Shown here in pieces: positions 18,639-27,199 of a stretch of 64,000 nucleotides of DNA; position 1 is the stretch's first letter; every line of letters begins with the position of its first letter. The DNA lies in contig NZ_KK211172.1 of the NCBI RefSeq assembly GCF_000620705.1, forward strand, positions 16,367 through 80,366, read 5' to 3'. This DNA comes from Nocardioides sp. URHA0020 (lineage in GTDB: Bacteria > Actinomycetota > Actinomycetes > Propionibacteriales > Nocardioidaceae). Under the pieces are notes generated by a model that saw only the letters and a list, made by a program, of their open reading frames with translations, was not told the origin of the DNA and did not search any database. Made by a program: the position numbers and the translations under genes.

Positions 18639-18687
18639 TGGTGCTCGACAAAGTTTCCGGCCCCTCTCCCAAGTCAAGGAATCACCC

Positions 18688-19407
18688 ATGCCTGACCAGA
18701 TCAGCCCACAGTTCGCGGATGCGTGGGAGTTCGCCTCAGGGGTGTCCGGGTGGCTCACGGAGGCGCAGGGCGAGCTGCTCTGGACGAGCACCGAGCGGCT
18801 CCCGGAGGACGCCCTGGTGGTCGAGATCGGCAGCCACCAGGGCCGGTCGACCACGGTCCTGGCCGCAGCGGTCCAGGCCAGCGGCGGCCAGGTCGTAGCG
18901 GTCGACCCGTTCGTCGACGGGCGGCTCTTCGGCGGTCGCAAGACCAGGGACATCTTCGAGGCGAACCTCGCCGCTGCCCAGCTCACGGACACGGTCGAGT
19001 TGCTGCCGGAGTACAGCACCGTCGCCCGCAAGAGCTGGTCGCGCCCGATCGACTACCTCTACATCGACGGCAAGCACGACTACTGGACCCTGTCCGACGA
19101 CCTGAAGTGGTCCGAGCACCTGCCCGAGGGCGCCCCCGTCCTGATCCACGACTGCTACTCCTCGATCGGCGTGACCTTGGGGATCCTCGCGCACGTGCTG
19201 CCGTCGCGACGGCTCCGGTACGAGCGGAGGGCCGGGTCGCTGGCCCTGTTCCGGGTCGGCAAGCCATCCGTGGCCGACCGCCTGCGCATCGTCGGCGAGA
19301 TCCCCTGGTGGCTGCGCAACGTGGTCGTCAAGGTCCTGCTCCGGTTGCGTCTGGGCGTCGTCGCCAAGGCGCTGTTCGGGCACCGCGGGCCGTACGACCC
19401 CTACTGA
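18688..19407 (+). CDS. class I SAM-dependent methyltransferase (Methyltransf_24 type)
   Basis: 239 residues. Motif I is VVEIGSHQGRSTTVLAAAV (about residues 43-61), followed by VVAVDPFVDG, then IDYLYIDGKHDYWTLSDDLK and GAPVLIHDCYSS. The last two form the typical metal-supporting D...HDC pattern of class-switching or O-methyltransferase-like members. AAGGA lies about 9 bases before ATG 18688. The gene is divergent from the copy C/B pair and lies upstream of the GT4 gene on the same strand. It probably decorates a sugar in the same pathway (inference). Confidence 0.85.
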   Translation: MPDQISPQFADAWEFASGVSGWLTEAQGELLWTSTERLPEDALVVEIGSHQGRSTTVLAAAVQASGGQVVAVDPFVDGRLFGGRKTRDIFEANLAAAQLTDTVELLPEYSTVARKSWSRPIDYLYIDGKHDYWTLSDDLKWSEHLPEGAPVLIHDCYSSIGVTLGILAHVLPSRRLRYERRAGSLALFRVGKPSVADRLRIVGEIPWWLRNVVVKVLLRLRLGVVAKALFGHRGPYDPY

Positions 19408-19479
19408 GCCGGGCTGAGCGCCGGCCAGGAGCCGGTCGGACCGCGCGCACGTTCGTGTAACAGGGAAGCGACTGCCGAG

Positions 19480-19485
19480 TAACAT
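19480..19485 (+). promoter_or_regulatory. -10 element TAACAT, leaderless-type promoter
   Basis: TAACAT is followed by 7 bases and ATG 19493. An AGGGAAG stretch lies too far upstream to act as a ribosome-binding site for this start. Confidence 0.45.
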
Positions 19486-19492
19486 CCGTGGC

Positions 19493-20656
19493 ATGGCGGT
19501 GAACGACGCGGCATCCGTGCAGGGCAAGCACGTGGTGATCTTCAGCTGGCGCGACACCGCCAACCCCGAGGGCGGCGGCGCCGAGCTCTACATCGAGACG
19601 ATCGCCCACGGCCTGGTGGCGCGCGGCGCGCGGGTCACCCTCTTCTGCGCCTCGCACGACTCCGCTCCGTCGGACGAGACCATCGGCGGCGTGCGCTACG
19701 TACGCCGCGGCAACCACGTGACCGTCTACCTGTGGGGACTGATCGGCCTGGCGCTGCGCCGGCTCGGCCGAGTCGACATCGTCGTCGACGTCCAGAACGG
19801 GCTGCCGTTCTTCACCCGCCTCGCGACCCGCAAGCCGGTGGTCGTGCTGGTCCACCACGTGCACCGCGAGCAGTGGCCGGTCGTCTACCCGGGTCGCATC
19901 GGCAAGGTCGGGTGGTGGATCGAGCGCCGGCTCGCTCCCCTGGTCTACCGAGGGTGCCAGTACATCGCCGTGTCGCGGGCGACCCGGGCCGAGCTGGCCG
20001 ACCTCGGCGTCGACAAGGCGCACATCGCCGTCGTGCACAACGGGACGACCCCGCCCCCGGAGGTCACCGCGACCAGGAGCCCCGACCCCACGATCGCCGT
20101 GGTCGGGCGGCTGGTGCCGCACAAGCAGGTCGAGCACGCCGTCGATGCGGTCCTCGCGCTGCGCGAGGAGTTCCCGCGCCTGCGGCTCGTGATCGTGGGC
20201 GACGGATGGTGGGCCGATGACCTGCAGAAGTACGTCGCGCAGGCGGGCGCCGGCGACCTCGTGACGTTTGAGGGCCACGTGCCCGAGCAGCGCAAGCACG
20301 AGATCCTCGCGACCGCCTGGCTGCTCGCCCTGCCGTCGCTCAAGGAGGGGTGGGGCATCGTCATCGGCGAGGCCGGCGGGCACCGGGTCCCGGCCGTCGC
20401 CTACTCATCGGCCGGCGGGACCCGCGAGTCGATCGCGCACGACCGCTCCGGGATCCTGGTCGACGACCAGGACGGCTTCGCGGCCGCGGTGCGGGACCTG
20501 CTCAGCGACGCGGCGGCCCGGGAGCGCCTCGGCGACGGGGCCTACGACATGTCGCACGAGTTCGCGTGGCGGCACTCGCAGGACTCGTTCGCGCGCGTCC
20601 TGACCGAGGTGCTCGCCGGTCGACGCGTGTGCCTGGAGGACCCCGACGCGCCGTGA
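19493..20656 (+). CDS. glycosyltransferase family 4 (GT-B fold), Rv0225-like
   Basis: 387 residues. The N-terminal domain begins VVIFSWRDTANPEGGGAELY, where the glycine loop sits at the acceptor side. The C-terminal Rossmann domain has TIAVVGRLVPHKQVEHAVDA, LRLVIVGDGWW, FEGHVPEQRKHEIL and LPSLKEGWGIVIGEAGGH, the EX7E-type donor site of GT4 enzymes. It is cytoplasmic and uses a nucleotide sugar, probably adding a hexose to a polyprenyl or lipid acceptor; the exact sugar is unknown. Its position between a methyltransferase and a GT-C gene recalls the mycobacterial Rv0224c-Rv0226c order (memory). Confidence 0.9.
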   Translation: MAVNDAASVQGKHVVIFSWRDTANPEGGGAELYIETIAHGLVARGARVTLFCASHDSAPSDETIGGVRYVRRGNHVTVYLWGLIGLALRRLGRVDIVVDVQNGLPFFTRLATRKPVVVLVHHVHREQWPVVYPGRIGKVGWWIERRLAPLVYRGCQYIAVSRATRAELADLGVDKAHIAVVHNGTTPPPEVTATRSPDPTIAVVGRLVPHKQVEHAVDAVLALREEFPRLRLVIVGDGWWADDLQKYVAQAGAGDLVTFEGHVPEQRKHEILATAWLLALPSLKEGWGIVIGEAGGHRVPAVAYSSAGGTRESIAHDRSGILVDDQDGFAAAVRDLLSDAAARERLGDGAYDMSHEFAWRHSQDSFARVLTEVLAGRRVCLEDPDAP

Positions 20657-20694
20657 CACCCGGGCCGGTGCCCGGCCACGCAGCAAACGACACG

Positions 20695-20728
20695 AAGAGC
20701 GGGCCCGGCGTACGCCGGACCCGCTCTT
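20695..20728. terminator. bidirectional hairpin between convergent genes
   Basis: Arms of 16 bases (AAGAGCGGGCCCGGCG and CGCCGGACCCGCTCTT) pair with one mismatch around a 2-base TA centre. The hairpin lies between the GT4 stop (20656) and the stop of the small gene (20742). No T tract follows, as is usual in actinobacteria. Confidence 0.7.
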
Positions 20729-20741
20729 CGGTGGTGCGAAG

Positions 20742-20888
20742 CTACTGGTTGGAGCCGTACTGGAGGACGGAGGTTTCCTTCGGCTGGAACGAGCCCGAGC
20801 TTGCCGTGTGGACCACACCGAATGCGGTTGCGGTCGCGAGGCCGGTGCCCACCAACAGGGACACACCACCGATGATCAATGCTTGCAC
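20742..20888 (-). CDS. 48-residue DUF2613-like secreted or membrane peptide
   Basis: The start is GTG 20888 with GGAGTGGAG about 6 bases upstream, and the stop is TAG at 20742. The sequence begins with a hydrophobic signal or anchor (VQALIIGGVSLLVGTGLATA). A short hydrophilic end follows (FQPKETSVLQYGSNQ). This matches DUF2613, a tiny actinobacterial family; from memory Rv0236A next to aftD is the mycobacterial member. It starts 43 bases after the stop of the GT-C gene on the same strand, so both probably share a transcript. It may be an accessory subunit of an AftD-like enzyme (inference). Confidence 0.75.
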   Translation of the reverse strand: MQALIIGGVSLLVGTGLATATAFGVVHTASSGSFQPKETSVLQYGSNQ

Positions 20889-20930
20889 GTCAACTCCACT
20901 CCTGAGGCGTGGCGAAAACATACCACTGAG

Positions 20931-22670
20931 TCACCCGGAACGTGGCAATCGCCACAAAGTTCGCACTCGACGGGTGGCGGCGAGGCCCAGGCTCCCCAGG
21001 ACGACGCCGCCGGCGAGGAGCCACGCGACCCAGATCCCGGCCCGGGTCGTCGCACTCGGCTCCGACTCGACCGTCCGCGGCACCTCCCACACCACCAGGT
21101 CACTGCCGGCGTGCACCACCGGCAGCCCCGTCAGGTCGGCCGAGGGCGCCGCGTCGCCGACCATGGCCGCGGCCTCCTTGTCCAGGACGACCCACCCGAT
21201 GCCCTCCTCCCCCAGCCGCTCGGCCAGCTCCGGCGCGCTGAGGTCGGAGTCGAGGAGCTTCTCGACGCGGGCAGCGCGGGCGTCCTCGCCCGCGATGCGG
21301 GTCCCCGAGACGTAGAGCGTGTCGCTCGCCAGGTAGTCGGGCGTCATGAACCTGCCGGTCGGGTCGAGCGTGCGACGTCCGTCGTTCCAGCTCGGCAGTC
21401 GATAGCTGTTGAACGGCAGCAGGAGCAGGTCGCCGTACCCGCGCTCCTGCAGTCGCGCATCGATCGCGCCGCGCGCCACGGCGTACTCGGTCGGGAAGGC
21501 GACGGGGCGGAGCCGGCCGGCGAGCCCCAGCCCTAGGTCCGGCATCAGCGCCACCGGCATCAGGACGAGGCAGGTCACCACGGCCCCGCGGACGCCGTAC
21601 TTGCGCACCAGGCCGCCGAGCGTGCTCACCCCGAGGCCGAAGAGGCAGGCCTCGAGCGGCGCCAGCAGCGCGAGGAAGCGGGTGCCGTCGCGCAGCAGTC
21701 CCCCGCCGGGGACGTTCGCGGCGAGCCACGCCAACGCGTCGGGCACGACGGTGCCGGCTACCGCGACGACGAGTCCGATGCCGCCCGCCACGACCAGCGC
21801 ACGGCGGTCGCGCCGCTCGACGACGGGCCGCCAGCGCCAGGCGCCCAGGGCAGCCACCGCCACGGTCAGGACCAATGCGACCACCGCCGCCCAGCTCTCG
21901 CGGGAGGCGGGGACGACCTCGGCGTTCCAGATGCCGCCCAGCCCGAGGACGGTGAGGGACAGCGGCAGGACGCCCTCGGCCCGGGCCGCGAAGGCCTCGA
22001 CCCCGCGCGGGTCGCTGAGCGCACCCGAGCCGTGGAGCGCGCCGGCCACGATCCACGGCGCGTTGACGGCGGCCGCGCCGAGCCCCACCAGCGCCGTACG
22101 ACGCCAGGCCTCGCGGCCACGACCCACCACGCAGGTCAGCGCGAAGACTGCGGCGATGACGCCTCCGGCGGCACTCAGTGCCGCGAGCGCCAGCCACAGC
22201 CAGATCGCGGGAAGCGTCCGCGCACCGGATCGGGCCCGCCGGGCCGCGTCGTAGATCCACGGCAGCGCGGCGTAGGCGAGCAGCAGCGGCCAGTGCCCGA
22301 TCCCGAGGCGCTCGGCGACGAAGGGGTTCCAGACGTAGCAGGTGGTGGCCGCCACCTGGGCGGTCAGGTTCGTGCTCGGGACCAGCCGTCGGGCCCCGAG
22401 CCCGGCGAGCACGAGCGCACCGAGCAGCAGGATCTTCTGCAGCACGTCACCGGGCACGACCTCGTCGAGGACGGAGACGACCGCGTCCGACGGCACCGCC
22501 CGCGGCAGCCCCGATCCCAGCCCGAGGAAGTCCGAGCGGAACGCGAGGTCGGGGACGAAGACCATGTCGTACGAGAGCACGAATCCGGGCCACAGCACCG
22601 GCAGCAGGATGACCAGGCCGAGCACCCACGGCCACGCCCGAGCGACGAGGAGCTTGGAGCCGCTCACCAC
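20931..22670 (-). CDS. GT-C-like polytopic membrane protein (Rv0226c-like)
   Basis: 579 residues with roughly 11-12 hydrophobic segments. The first loop SYDMVFVPDLAFRSDFLG carries the acidic residues expected of a GT-C active-site loop. Then come RLVPSTNLTAQVAATTCYVWNP and AERLGIGHWPLLLAYAALPW, similar in style to the AftD N-terminus but without its large extracellular domains. The C-terminal soluble part has YGDLLLLPFNSYRLPSWNDG. Length and context match mycobacterial Rv0226c as I recall. GTG 22670 has GGAGGAGATGA directly before it. Catalytic role and substrate are not established. Confidence 0.75.
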   Translation of the reverse strand: MVSGSKLLVARAWPWVLGLVILLPVLWPGFVLSYDMVFVPDLAFRSDFLGLGSGLPRAVPSDAVVSVLDEVVPGDVLQKILLLGALVLAGLGARRLVPSTNLTAQVAATTCYVWNPFVAERLGIGHWPLLLAYAALPWIYDAARRARSGARTLPAIWLWLALAALSAAGGVIAAVFALTCVVGRGREAWRRTALVGLGAAAVNAPWIVAGALHGSGALSDPRGVEAFAARAEGVLPLSLTVLGLGGIWNAEVVPASRESWAAVVALVLTVAVAALGAWRWRPVVERRDRRALVVAGGIGLVVAVAGTVVPDALAWLAANVPGGGLLRDGTRFLALLAPLEACLFGLGVSTLGGLVRKYGVRGAVVTCLVLMPVALMPDLGLGLAGRLRPVAFPTEYAVARGAIDARLQERGYGDLLLLPFNSYRLPSWNDGRRTLDPTGRFMTPDYLASDTLYVSGTRIAGEDARAARVEKLLDSDLSAPELAERLGEEGIGWVVLDKEAAAMVGDAAPSADLTGLPVVHAGSDLVVWEVPRTVESEPSATTRAGIWVAWLLAGGVVLGSLGLAATRRVRTLWRLPRSG

Positions 22671-22740
22671 TCATCTCCTCCTCGGACCTGACCAGCCGCC
22701 GAAGTGTAGCCGTGCTGGATACACCGTGACGCCCATCGCA

Positions 22741-22746
22741 TACGCT
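22741..22746 (+). promoter_or_regulatory. -10 element TACGCT, leaderless-type promoter
   Basis: TACGCT is followed by 8 bases and GTG 22755; no Shine-Dalgarno sequence is present. Confidence 0.45.
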
Positions 22747-22754
22747 TCCCTGCC

Positions 22755-24005
22755 GTGACCCGATCGAGCCGGCTGAGCGCCTTCCTGAGCGGCAGCGGGT
22801 CCATCGCGGTGTCGATGGCGGTCATGAACGTCGCGACGTACGGCTTCACGATCATCGCGGCGCGGATGCTCGGACCGAAGTCGTACGGCGCGCTCGCCAG
22901 CCTGATGGCCACCCTGCTGGTCGTCACCGTGCTCCAGCTCGGTCTCCAGGCCACCGCAGCGCGGCGGATCGCGGCGGAGCCGGGCCACGTCGCCCAGATC
23001 GAACGCACGATCCTCGGTGTCACCTACCGCGCCGCGGTCGGGCTCGGTGCGCTGCTGCTGGTACTGGCCCCTCTGCTCAACGTCGTGCTCCGCCTCGAGA
23101 GCCTGCCGACCGCGGCGCTGCTCGCACTCGTGTCCATCCCGTTCACGATCATGGGTGGCCAGGCCGGGATCCTCCAGGGCGAGCGTCGCTGGGGAGCACT
23201 CTCCGTCCTCTACCTGCTCAGCGGCGTCCCGCGCCTGATCATCGGCACCGCCCTGATCGCCTGGCAGCCCAGCGAGCTGACGGCGCTGGCCGCCACCGGG
23301 ATCGGCGCCTGCTTCCCCGTCATCGCCGGGTGGCGCTACCTGCGTCGCCCGCGCGCCGCCGGCGTGCACACCGAGGAGCACGGCTTCCGTCAGGTGATGC
23401 AGGAGACCTTCCACAACTCGCAGGTCCTGCTCGCCTTCTTCGCCCTCTCCAACGTCGACATCGTGCTCGCCCGCAACGTCCTCGACGAGCACGACGCGGG
23501 CCTGTACGCCGGCGGGCTGATCCTGACCAAGGCGGTGCTCTTCCTGCCGCAGTTCATCGTCGTGATCGCCTTCCCGTCGATGGCGACCCAGACCGGACGT
23601 CGCCGCGCCCTGACGGCGAGCCTGTCGCTGATCGCGCTGCTCGGGGCGATGGTGACGATCGGCGCCGCCGTGGTGCCCGACCTGGCGCTGATCTTCGTCG
23701 GCGGCAGCGACTACGACGAGATCGCGGCGCACCTGTGGATCTTCGCGATCCTCGGCACCTTCCTCGCCATGCTGCAGCTGCTCGTCTACTCGGTCCTCGC
23801 CCGTCAGGGCCAGCGGTCGGTCTACCTGGTGTGGATCGCGCTGGCGACGATCATCGGCGTCGGCCTCACGACCTCGACCCTGCGCGGGCTGCTGACGGTG
23901 GTCATCACCACCGACGCCATACTGCTGGCGGCCCTGCTGTGCATCAGTCTGGTCGTCATCCGACGTCCGGCCGCCCCTACGCCGGAGCCGGTCCCGGCTC
24001 AGTGA
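22755..24005 (+). CDS. polysaccharide flippase (Wzx/MATE-like, oligosaccharide flippase family)
   Basis: 416 residues with about 12 hydrophobic segments and an early YGFTIIAARMLGPKSYGALA. That stretch is the typical xxxARxLGpxxYG signature of the polysaccharide biosynthesis export family. Further landmarks are GILQGERRWGALSVLYLLSG and NVDIVLARNVLDEHDAGLYA. It would flip a polyprenyl-linked glycan across the membrane, supplying lipid-linked precursors to the outward-facing GT-C enzymes of the island. GTG 22755 is placed by the upstream -10 box. Its 3' end overlaps polA tail to tail by 7 bases and marks the right border of the island. Confidence 0.87.
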   Translation: MTRSSRLSAFLSGSGSIAVSMAVMNVATYGFTIIAARMLGPKSYGALASLMATLLVVTVLQLGLQATAARRIAAEPGHVAQIERTILGVTYRAAVGLGALLLVLAPLLNVVLRLESLPTAALLALVSIPFTIMGGQAGILQGERRWGALSVLYLLSGVPRLIIGTALIAWQPSELTALAATGIGACFPVIAGWRYLRRPRAAGVHTEEHGFRQVMQETFHNSQVLLAFFALSNVDIVLARNVLDEHDAGLYAGGLILTKAVLFLPQFIVVIAFPSMATQTGRRRALTASLSLIALLGAMVTIGAAVVPDLALIFVGGSDYDEIAAHLWIFAILGTFLAMLQLLVYSVLARQGQRSVYLVWIALATIIGVGLTTSTLRGLLTVVITTDAILLAALLCISLVVIRRPAAPTPEPVPAQ

Positions 24006-26665
24006 GCCGCTTCGTGCCAGCTGCGGCCGAAGCCGACCGACACGTCGAGCGGGACGGCGAGGTCCGCGGCGCCACCCATCTGCTGGCGCACCAGCGCCTC
24101 CAGCGCCTCGTGCTCGCCGGGCGCCACGTCGAACACGAGCTCGTCGTGGACCTGGAGCAGCATCCGGGACCGTAGCCCGGTCGCCACCAGCTCGCGCTGG
24201 ACGTCGAGCATCGCGACCTTGATCAGGTCGGCGGCCGACCCCTGGATCGGGGCGTTGAGCGCCATCCGCTCGGCCATCTCGCGACGCTGCCGGTTGTCGC
24301 TGGTCAGGTCGGGCAGGTAGCGCCGGCGGCCCATGATGGTCTCGGTGAAGCCGGTACGCCGCGCCTCCTCGACCACCCCGGCCAGGTAGTCGCGGATGCC
24401 GCCGAACGTCTGGAAGTACTCGTCCATCAGGCCGCGGGCCTCCCCCGGCTCGATGCCGAGCTGCTGGCCGAGGCCGAAGGCGGAGAGGCCGTAGGCGAGG
24501 CCGTAGTTCATCGCCTTGATCTTGGCGCGCATCTCGCTGGTGACCTCGTCGGCGGGGACGTCGAAGACCCGCGCCGCGGTGATCGAGTGGAAGTCGCGGC
24601 CCGACCTGAACGCCTCGATCAGCAGGGCGTCCTCGGAGAGGTGCGCCATGATCCGCATCTCGATCTGGCTGTAGTCGGCGGTCATCAGCGACTCGAAGCC
24701 GGGGCCGACCACGAACCCCTCACGGATCCGACGCCCCTCCTCGGTGCGCACCGGGATGTTCTGCAGGTTGGGGTCGGTGCTCGAGAGCCGCCCGGTCGCG
24801 GCGATCGTCTGGTTGAAGGTCGTGTGGATCCGGCCGTCGGTCGAGACCGTCTTGAGCAGGCCCTCGATCGTCTGCCGCAGCCGCGCCACGTCGCGGTGAC
24901 GCAGCAGGTGGAGCAGGAACGGGTGCTCGGTCTTCACGTAGAGCGCCTGCAGCGCGTCGGCGTCGGTCGTGTAGCCGGTCTTGGTGCGCTTGGTCTTCGG
25001 CATGTCGAGCTCGTCGAAGAGCACCACCTGCAGCTGCTTCGGCGAGCCCAGGTTGATCTCCTTGCCGATGACCGAGTAGGCGTCCTCGGCCGCCGTACGC
25101 ACCTCGGCGGCGAAGTGGCTCTCCAGGCTCTCGAGGTGCTCGACGTCGACCGCGATGCCGGTCTGCTCGAGCTGGGCGAGCAGGTCCACCAGCGGGAGCT
25201 CGACGTCGTTGAGCAGCGCCGTGCCGCCGCGCTCCTCCAGCTCCTCGTCGAGGGCGGCCGCCAGGTCGAGCACCGCCCGCGCGTGCAGCATCTCGACCTC
25301 GCCGGCCGACTCGTCCTCGAGGCCGAGGCTCAGCTGGCCGTCGTCCGTGGCGCCCTGCTTGAGCTCGCGCTTGAGGTAGCGGACCGTGAGGTCGGCCAGG
25401 TCGTAGGAGCGCTGGTCGGGACGGGCGAGGTACGCCGACAGCGCGGTGTCGCGGGCCAGGCCGGCCAGCGGCAGGCCCCACGCCGCGAGCGCGAGCATCG
25501 GCCCCTTCGCATCGTGCAGCACCTTGGGCAGCTCGGTGTCGGCCAGCCAGCCCGCGAGCACGGTCTGGTCGTCCGGCCCGAGGTCGTCGACCGCGGTCCA
25601 GGCGGCGGTGCCGTCGACGGTCGCGAGCGCCAACGAGGCGACCTCGCCGGTGCCGGCGCCCCAGCGACCGGAGACGTGGACCCCGACCCGCTCGCCCGAG
25701 GTCGCGTGCTGGGTCAGCCAGCCGGCGAGCTCGCCGCTGCCGAGGACCGTGGTCGTGAGGTCGAAGCCGGACTCGTCGATCTCCTCCTCCGAGGTCAGCG
25801 TCTCGAACAGCCGGTCCCGGAGCACCCGGAACTCCAGCCCGTCGAAGAGCGTGTGCACCTCGTGGCGGTCCCACGGCTGCACGGCGAGCTCGGCCGGGCG
25901 CAGGTCGAGGTCGAGGTCACGGACCAGCGCGTTGAGGTGCCGGTTGCGGATCACGTCGCCGAGGTGCTCGCGCAGCGCCTCACCCTTCTTGCCGGTGATC
26001 TCGTCGGCGTGGGCGATGACGTTGTCGAGGCCGTCGTACTGGTTGATCCACCGGGCGGCGAAGCCCGGCCCGACGCCGGGGACGCCGGGGAGGTTGTCGG
26101 AGGTCTCCCCTACGATCGCGGCCAGCTCGGGATAGCGCGCGGGCGGTACGTCGTACTTCGCCTCGACGGCGGCGGGCGTCATCCGGGCGAGGTCGGAGAC
26201 CCCACGCATGGGGTAGAGGACCGTCGACCGGTCGGTGACCAGCTGGAGGGAGTCGCGGTCGCCGGTGAGGATCAGGACCTCCATCTCCTCGTCCTCGAGC
26301 GCCTGGGTGACCAGGGTGGCGATGATGTCGTCGGCCTCGTAGCCGTCCTTCTTCAGGAACGGGATGCGCAGCGCGTTGAGCACCTCCTCGATCAGCGGCA
26401 GCTGGCTGCTGAACTCCCCCGGCGTCTTGTTGCGCTTCGCCTTGTACTCGGCGTACTCCGCGAGCCGGAAGGTCTGGCGCGACACGTCGAAGGCGACGCC
26501 GACGTGGGTCGGCTGCTCGTCGCGCAGCACGTTGATCAGCATCGAGGTGAAGCCGTAGACGGCATTGGTGTGCTGTCCGGTCGTGGTCGAGAAGTTCTCC
26601 ACCGGGAGCGCGAAGAACGCGCGGTAGGCGAGCGAGTGACCGTCGAGGAGCAGGAGGCGAGGCAC
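23999..26665 (-). CDS. polA: DNA polymerase I
   Basis: 888 residues. The 5'-3' exonuclease domain occupies the first 290 or so (LLLDGHSLAYRAFFALP, KKDGYEADDIIATL, LTGDRDSLQLV, GVPGVGPGFAARW). The middle 3'-5' exonuclease fold (about 310-490) lacks the DxE metal ligands, so proofreading is probably absent, as in other actinobacterial PolA. The polymerase domain has TADYSQIEMRIMAHLS (motif A), RAKIKAMNYGLAYGLSAFGL (motif B) and LLQVHDELVFD (motif C). It fills Okazaki and repair gaps. GTG 26665 lies 6 bases after a TAGGCT box. Confidence 0.98.
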   Translation of the reverse strand: MPRLLLLDGHSLAYRAFFALPVENFSTTTGQHTNAVYGFTSMLINVLRDEQPTHVGVAFDVSRQTFRLAEYAEYKAKRNKTPGEFSSQLPLIEEVLNALRIPFLKKDGYEADDIIATLVTQALEDEEMEVLILTGDRDSLQLVTDRSTVLYPMRGVSDLARMTPAAVEAKYDVPPARYPELAAIVGETSDNLPGVPGVGPGFAARWINQYDGLDNVIAHADEITGKKGEALREHLGDVIRNRHLNALVRDLDLDLRPAELAVQPWDRHEVHTLFDGLEFRVLRDRLFETLTSEEEIDESGFDLTTTVLGSGELAGWLTQHATSGERVGVHVSGRWGAGTGEVASLALATVDGTAAWTAVDDLGPDDQTVLAGWLADTELPKVLHDAKGPMLALAAWGLPLAGLARDTALSAYLARPDQRSYDLADLTVRYLKRELKQGATDDGQLSLGLEDESAGEVEMLHARAVLDLAAALDEELEERGGTALLNDVELPLVDLLAQLEQTGIAVDVEHLESLESHFAAEVRTAAEDAYSVIGKEINLGSPKQLQVVLFDELDMPKTKRTKTGYTTDADALQALYVKTEHPFLLHLLRHRDVARLRQTIEGLLKTVSTDGRIHTTFNQTIAATGRLSSTDPNLQNIPVRTEEGRRIREGFVVGPGFESLMTADYSQIEMRIMAHLSEDALLIEAFRSGRDFHSITAARVFDVPADEVTSEMRAKIKAMNYGLAYGLSAFGLGQQLGIEPGEARGLMDEYFQTFGGIRDYLAGVVEEARRTGFTETIMGRRRYLPDLTSDNRQRREMAERMALNAPIQGSAADLIKVAMLDVQRELVATGLRSRMLLQVHDELVFDVAPGEHEALEALVRQQMGGAADLAVPLDVSVGFGRSWHEAAH

Positions 26666-26671
26666 CCCGCG

Positions 26672-26677
26672 AGCCTA
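26672..26677 (-). promoter_or_regulatory. -10 element TAGGCT, leaderless-type promoter of polA
   Basis: Minus-strand TAGGCT is followed by 6 bases and GTG 26665; no ribosome-binding sequence is possible in the gap. Confidence 0.5.
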
Positions 26678-26707
26678 GCGGCGCCCGCCGACAGGCAGGA
26701 TGGCGCC

Positions 26708-27151
26708 ATGAGCACTTCGGGCAAGGACGAGCTGAGCGTCGAGGACTACATCGCCGCCATGCCGCAGGGCATGGGAGGACTCAACGAGAAGATGGGCATC
26801 CAGCTCCTCGAGATCTCGGCCGAGCGCGTCGTCGGCACCATGCCGGTCGACGGCAACACCCAGCCCTACGGCCTCCTGCACGGCGGGGCGTCGGTGGTGC
26901 TGGCCGAGACCCTCGGCTCGGTCGGCTCCGCGGCGCACGCCTACCCCGACAAGGTGGCGGTCGGCACCGAGATCAATGCGACGCACCACCGCTCCGCCAC
27001 CTCCGGCACGGTGACCGGCGTCGCGACCGCCATCCACCTGGGGCGCACGATGGCGACCTACGAGGTCGTCATCACCGACGAGCGCGGCAAGCGGGTCTGC
27101 ACCTCGCGGATCAGCTGCGCACTGCTGCCCAGCGACCGCTTCGCAGGCTGA
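26708..27151 (+). CDS. hotdog-fold thioesterase (PaaI family)
   Basis: 147 residues from ATG 26708. The PaaI signature is clear: QPYGLLHGGASVVLAETLGS (catalytic region around HGG and the following Glu/Thr), then AVGTEINATHHRSATSGTVT and RMxxYEVVITDERGKRVCTS-like strands. Members hydrolyse acyl- or aryl-CoA thioesters in the cytoplasm. The gene is divergent from polA with a 42-base gap. A CAGGAT box 6 bases before the ATG could act as a weak -10. Substrate unknown. Confidence 0.9.
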   Translation: MSTSGKDELSVEDYIAAMPQGMGGLNEKMGIQLLEISAERVVGTMPVDGNTQPYGLLHGGASVVLAETLGSVGSAAHAYPDKVAVGTEINATHHRSATSGTVTGVATAIHLGRTMATYEVVITDERGKRVCTSRISCALLPSDRFAG

Positions 27152-27177
27152 GGTCGGGGCTCGACCTCGCTGGGTCC

Positions 27178-27196
27178 GGACCCGCCGGTCGGGTCC
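27178..27196. terminator. hairpin between convergent genes
   Basis: GGACCCG-CCGGT-CGGGTCC forms a 7-bp stem with a 5-base loop in the 48-base gap between the thioesterase stop (27151) and the acetyltransferase stop (27200). Confidence 0.5.
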
Positions 27197-27199
27197 CCG

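Noticed and set aside
24880..25900. Loss of 3'-5' exonuclease residues in polA as a novelty
   Set aside because: Actinobacterial PolA generally lacks the proofreading residues, so this is expected.
24587..26707. Long plus-strand frame leading into the thioesterase gene
   Set aside because: It is antisense to polA. Only the segment from ATG 26708 has family similarity, so the thioesterase starts there.
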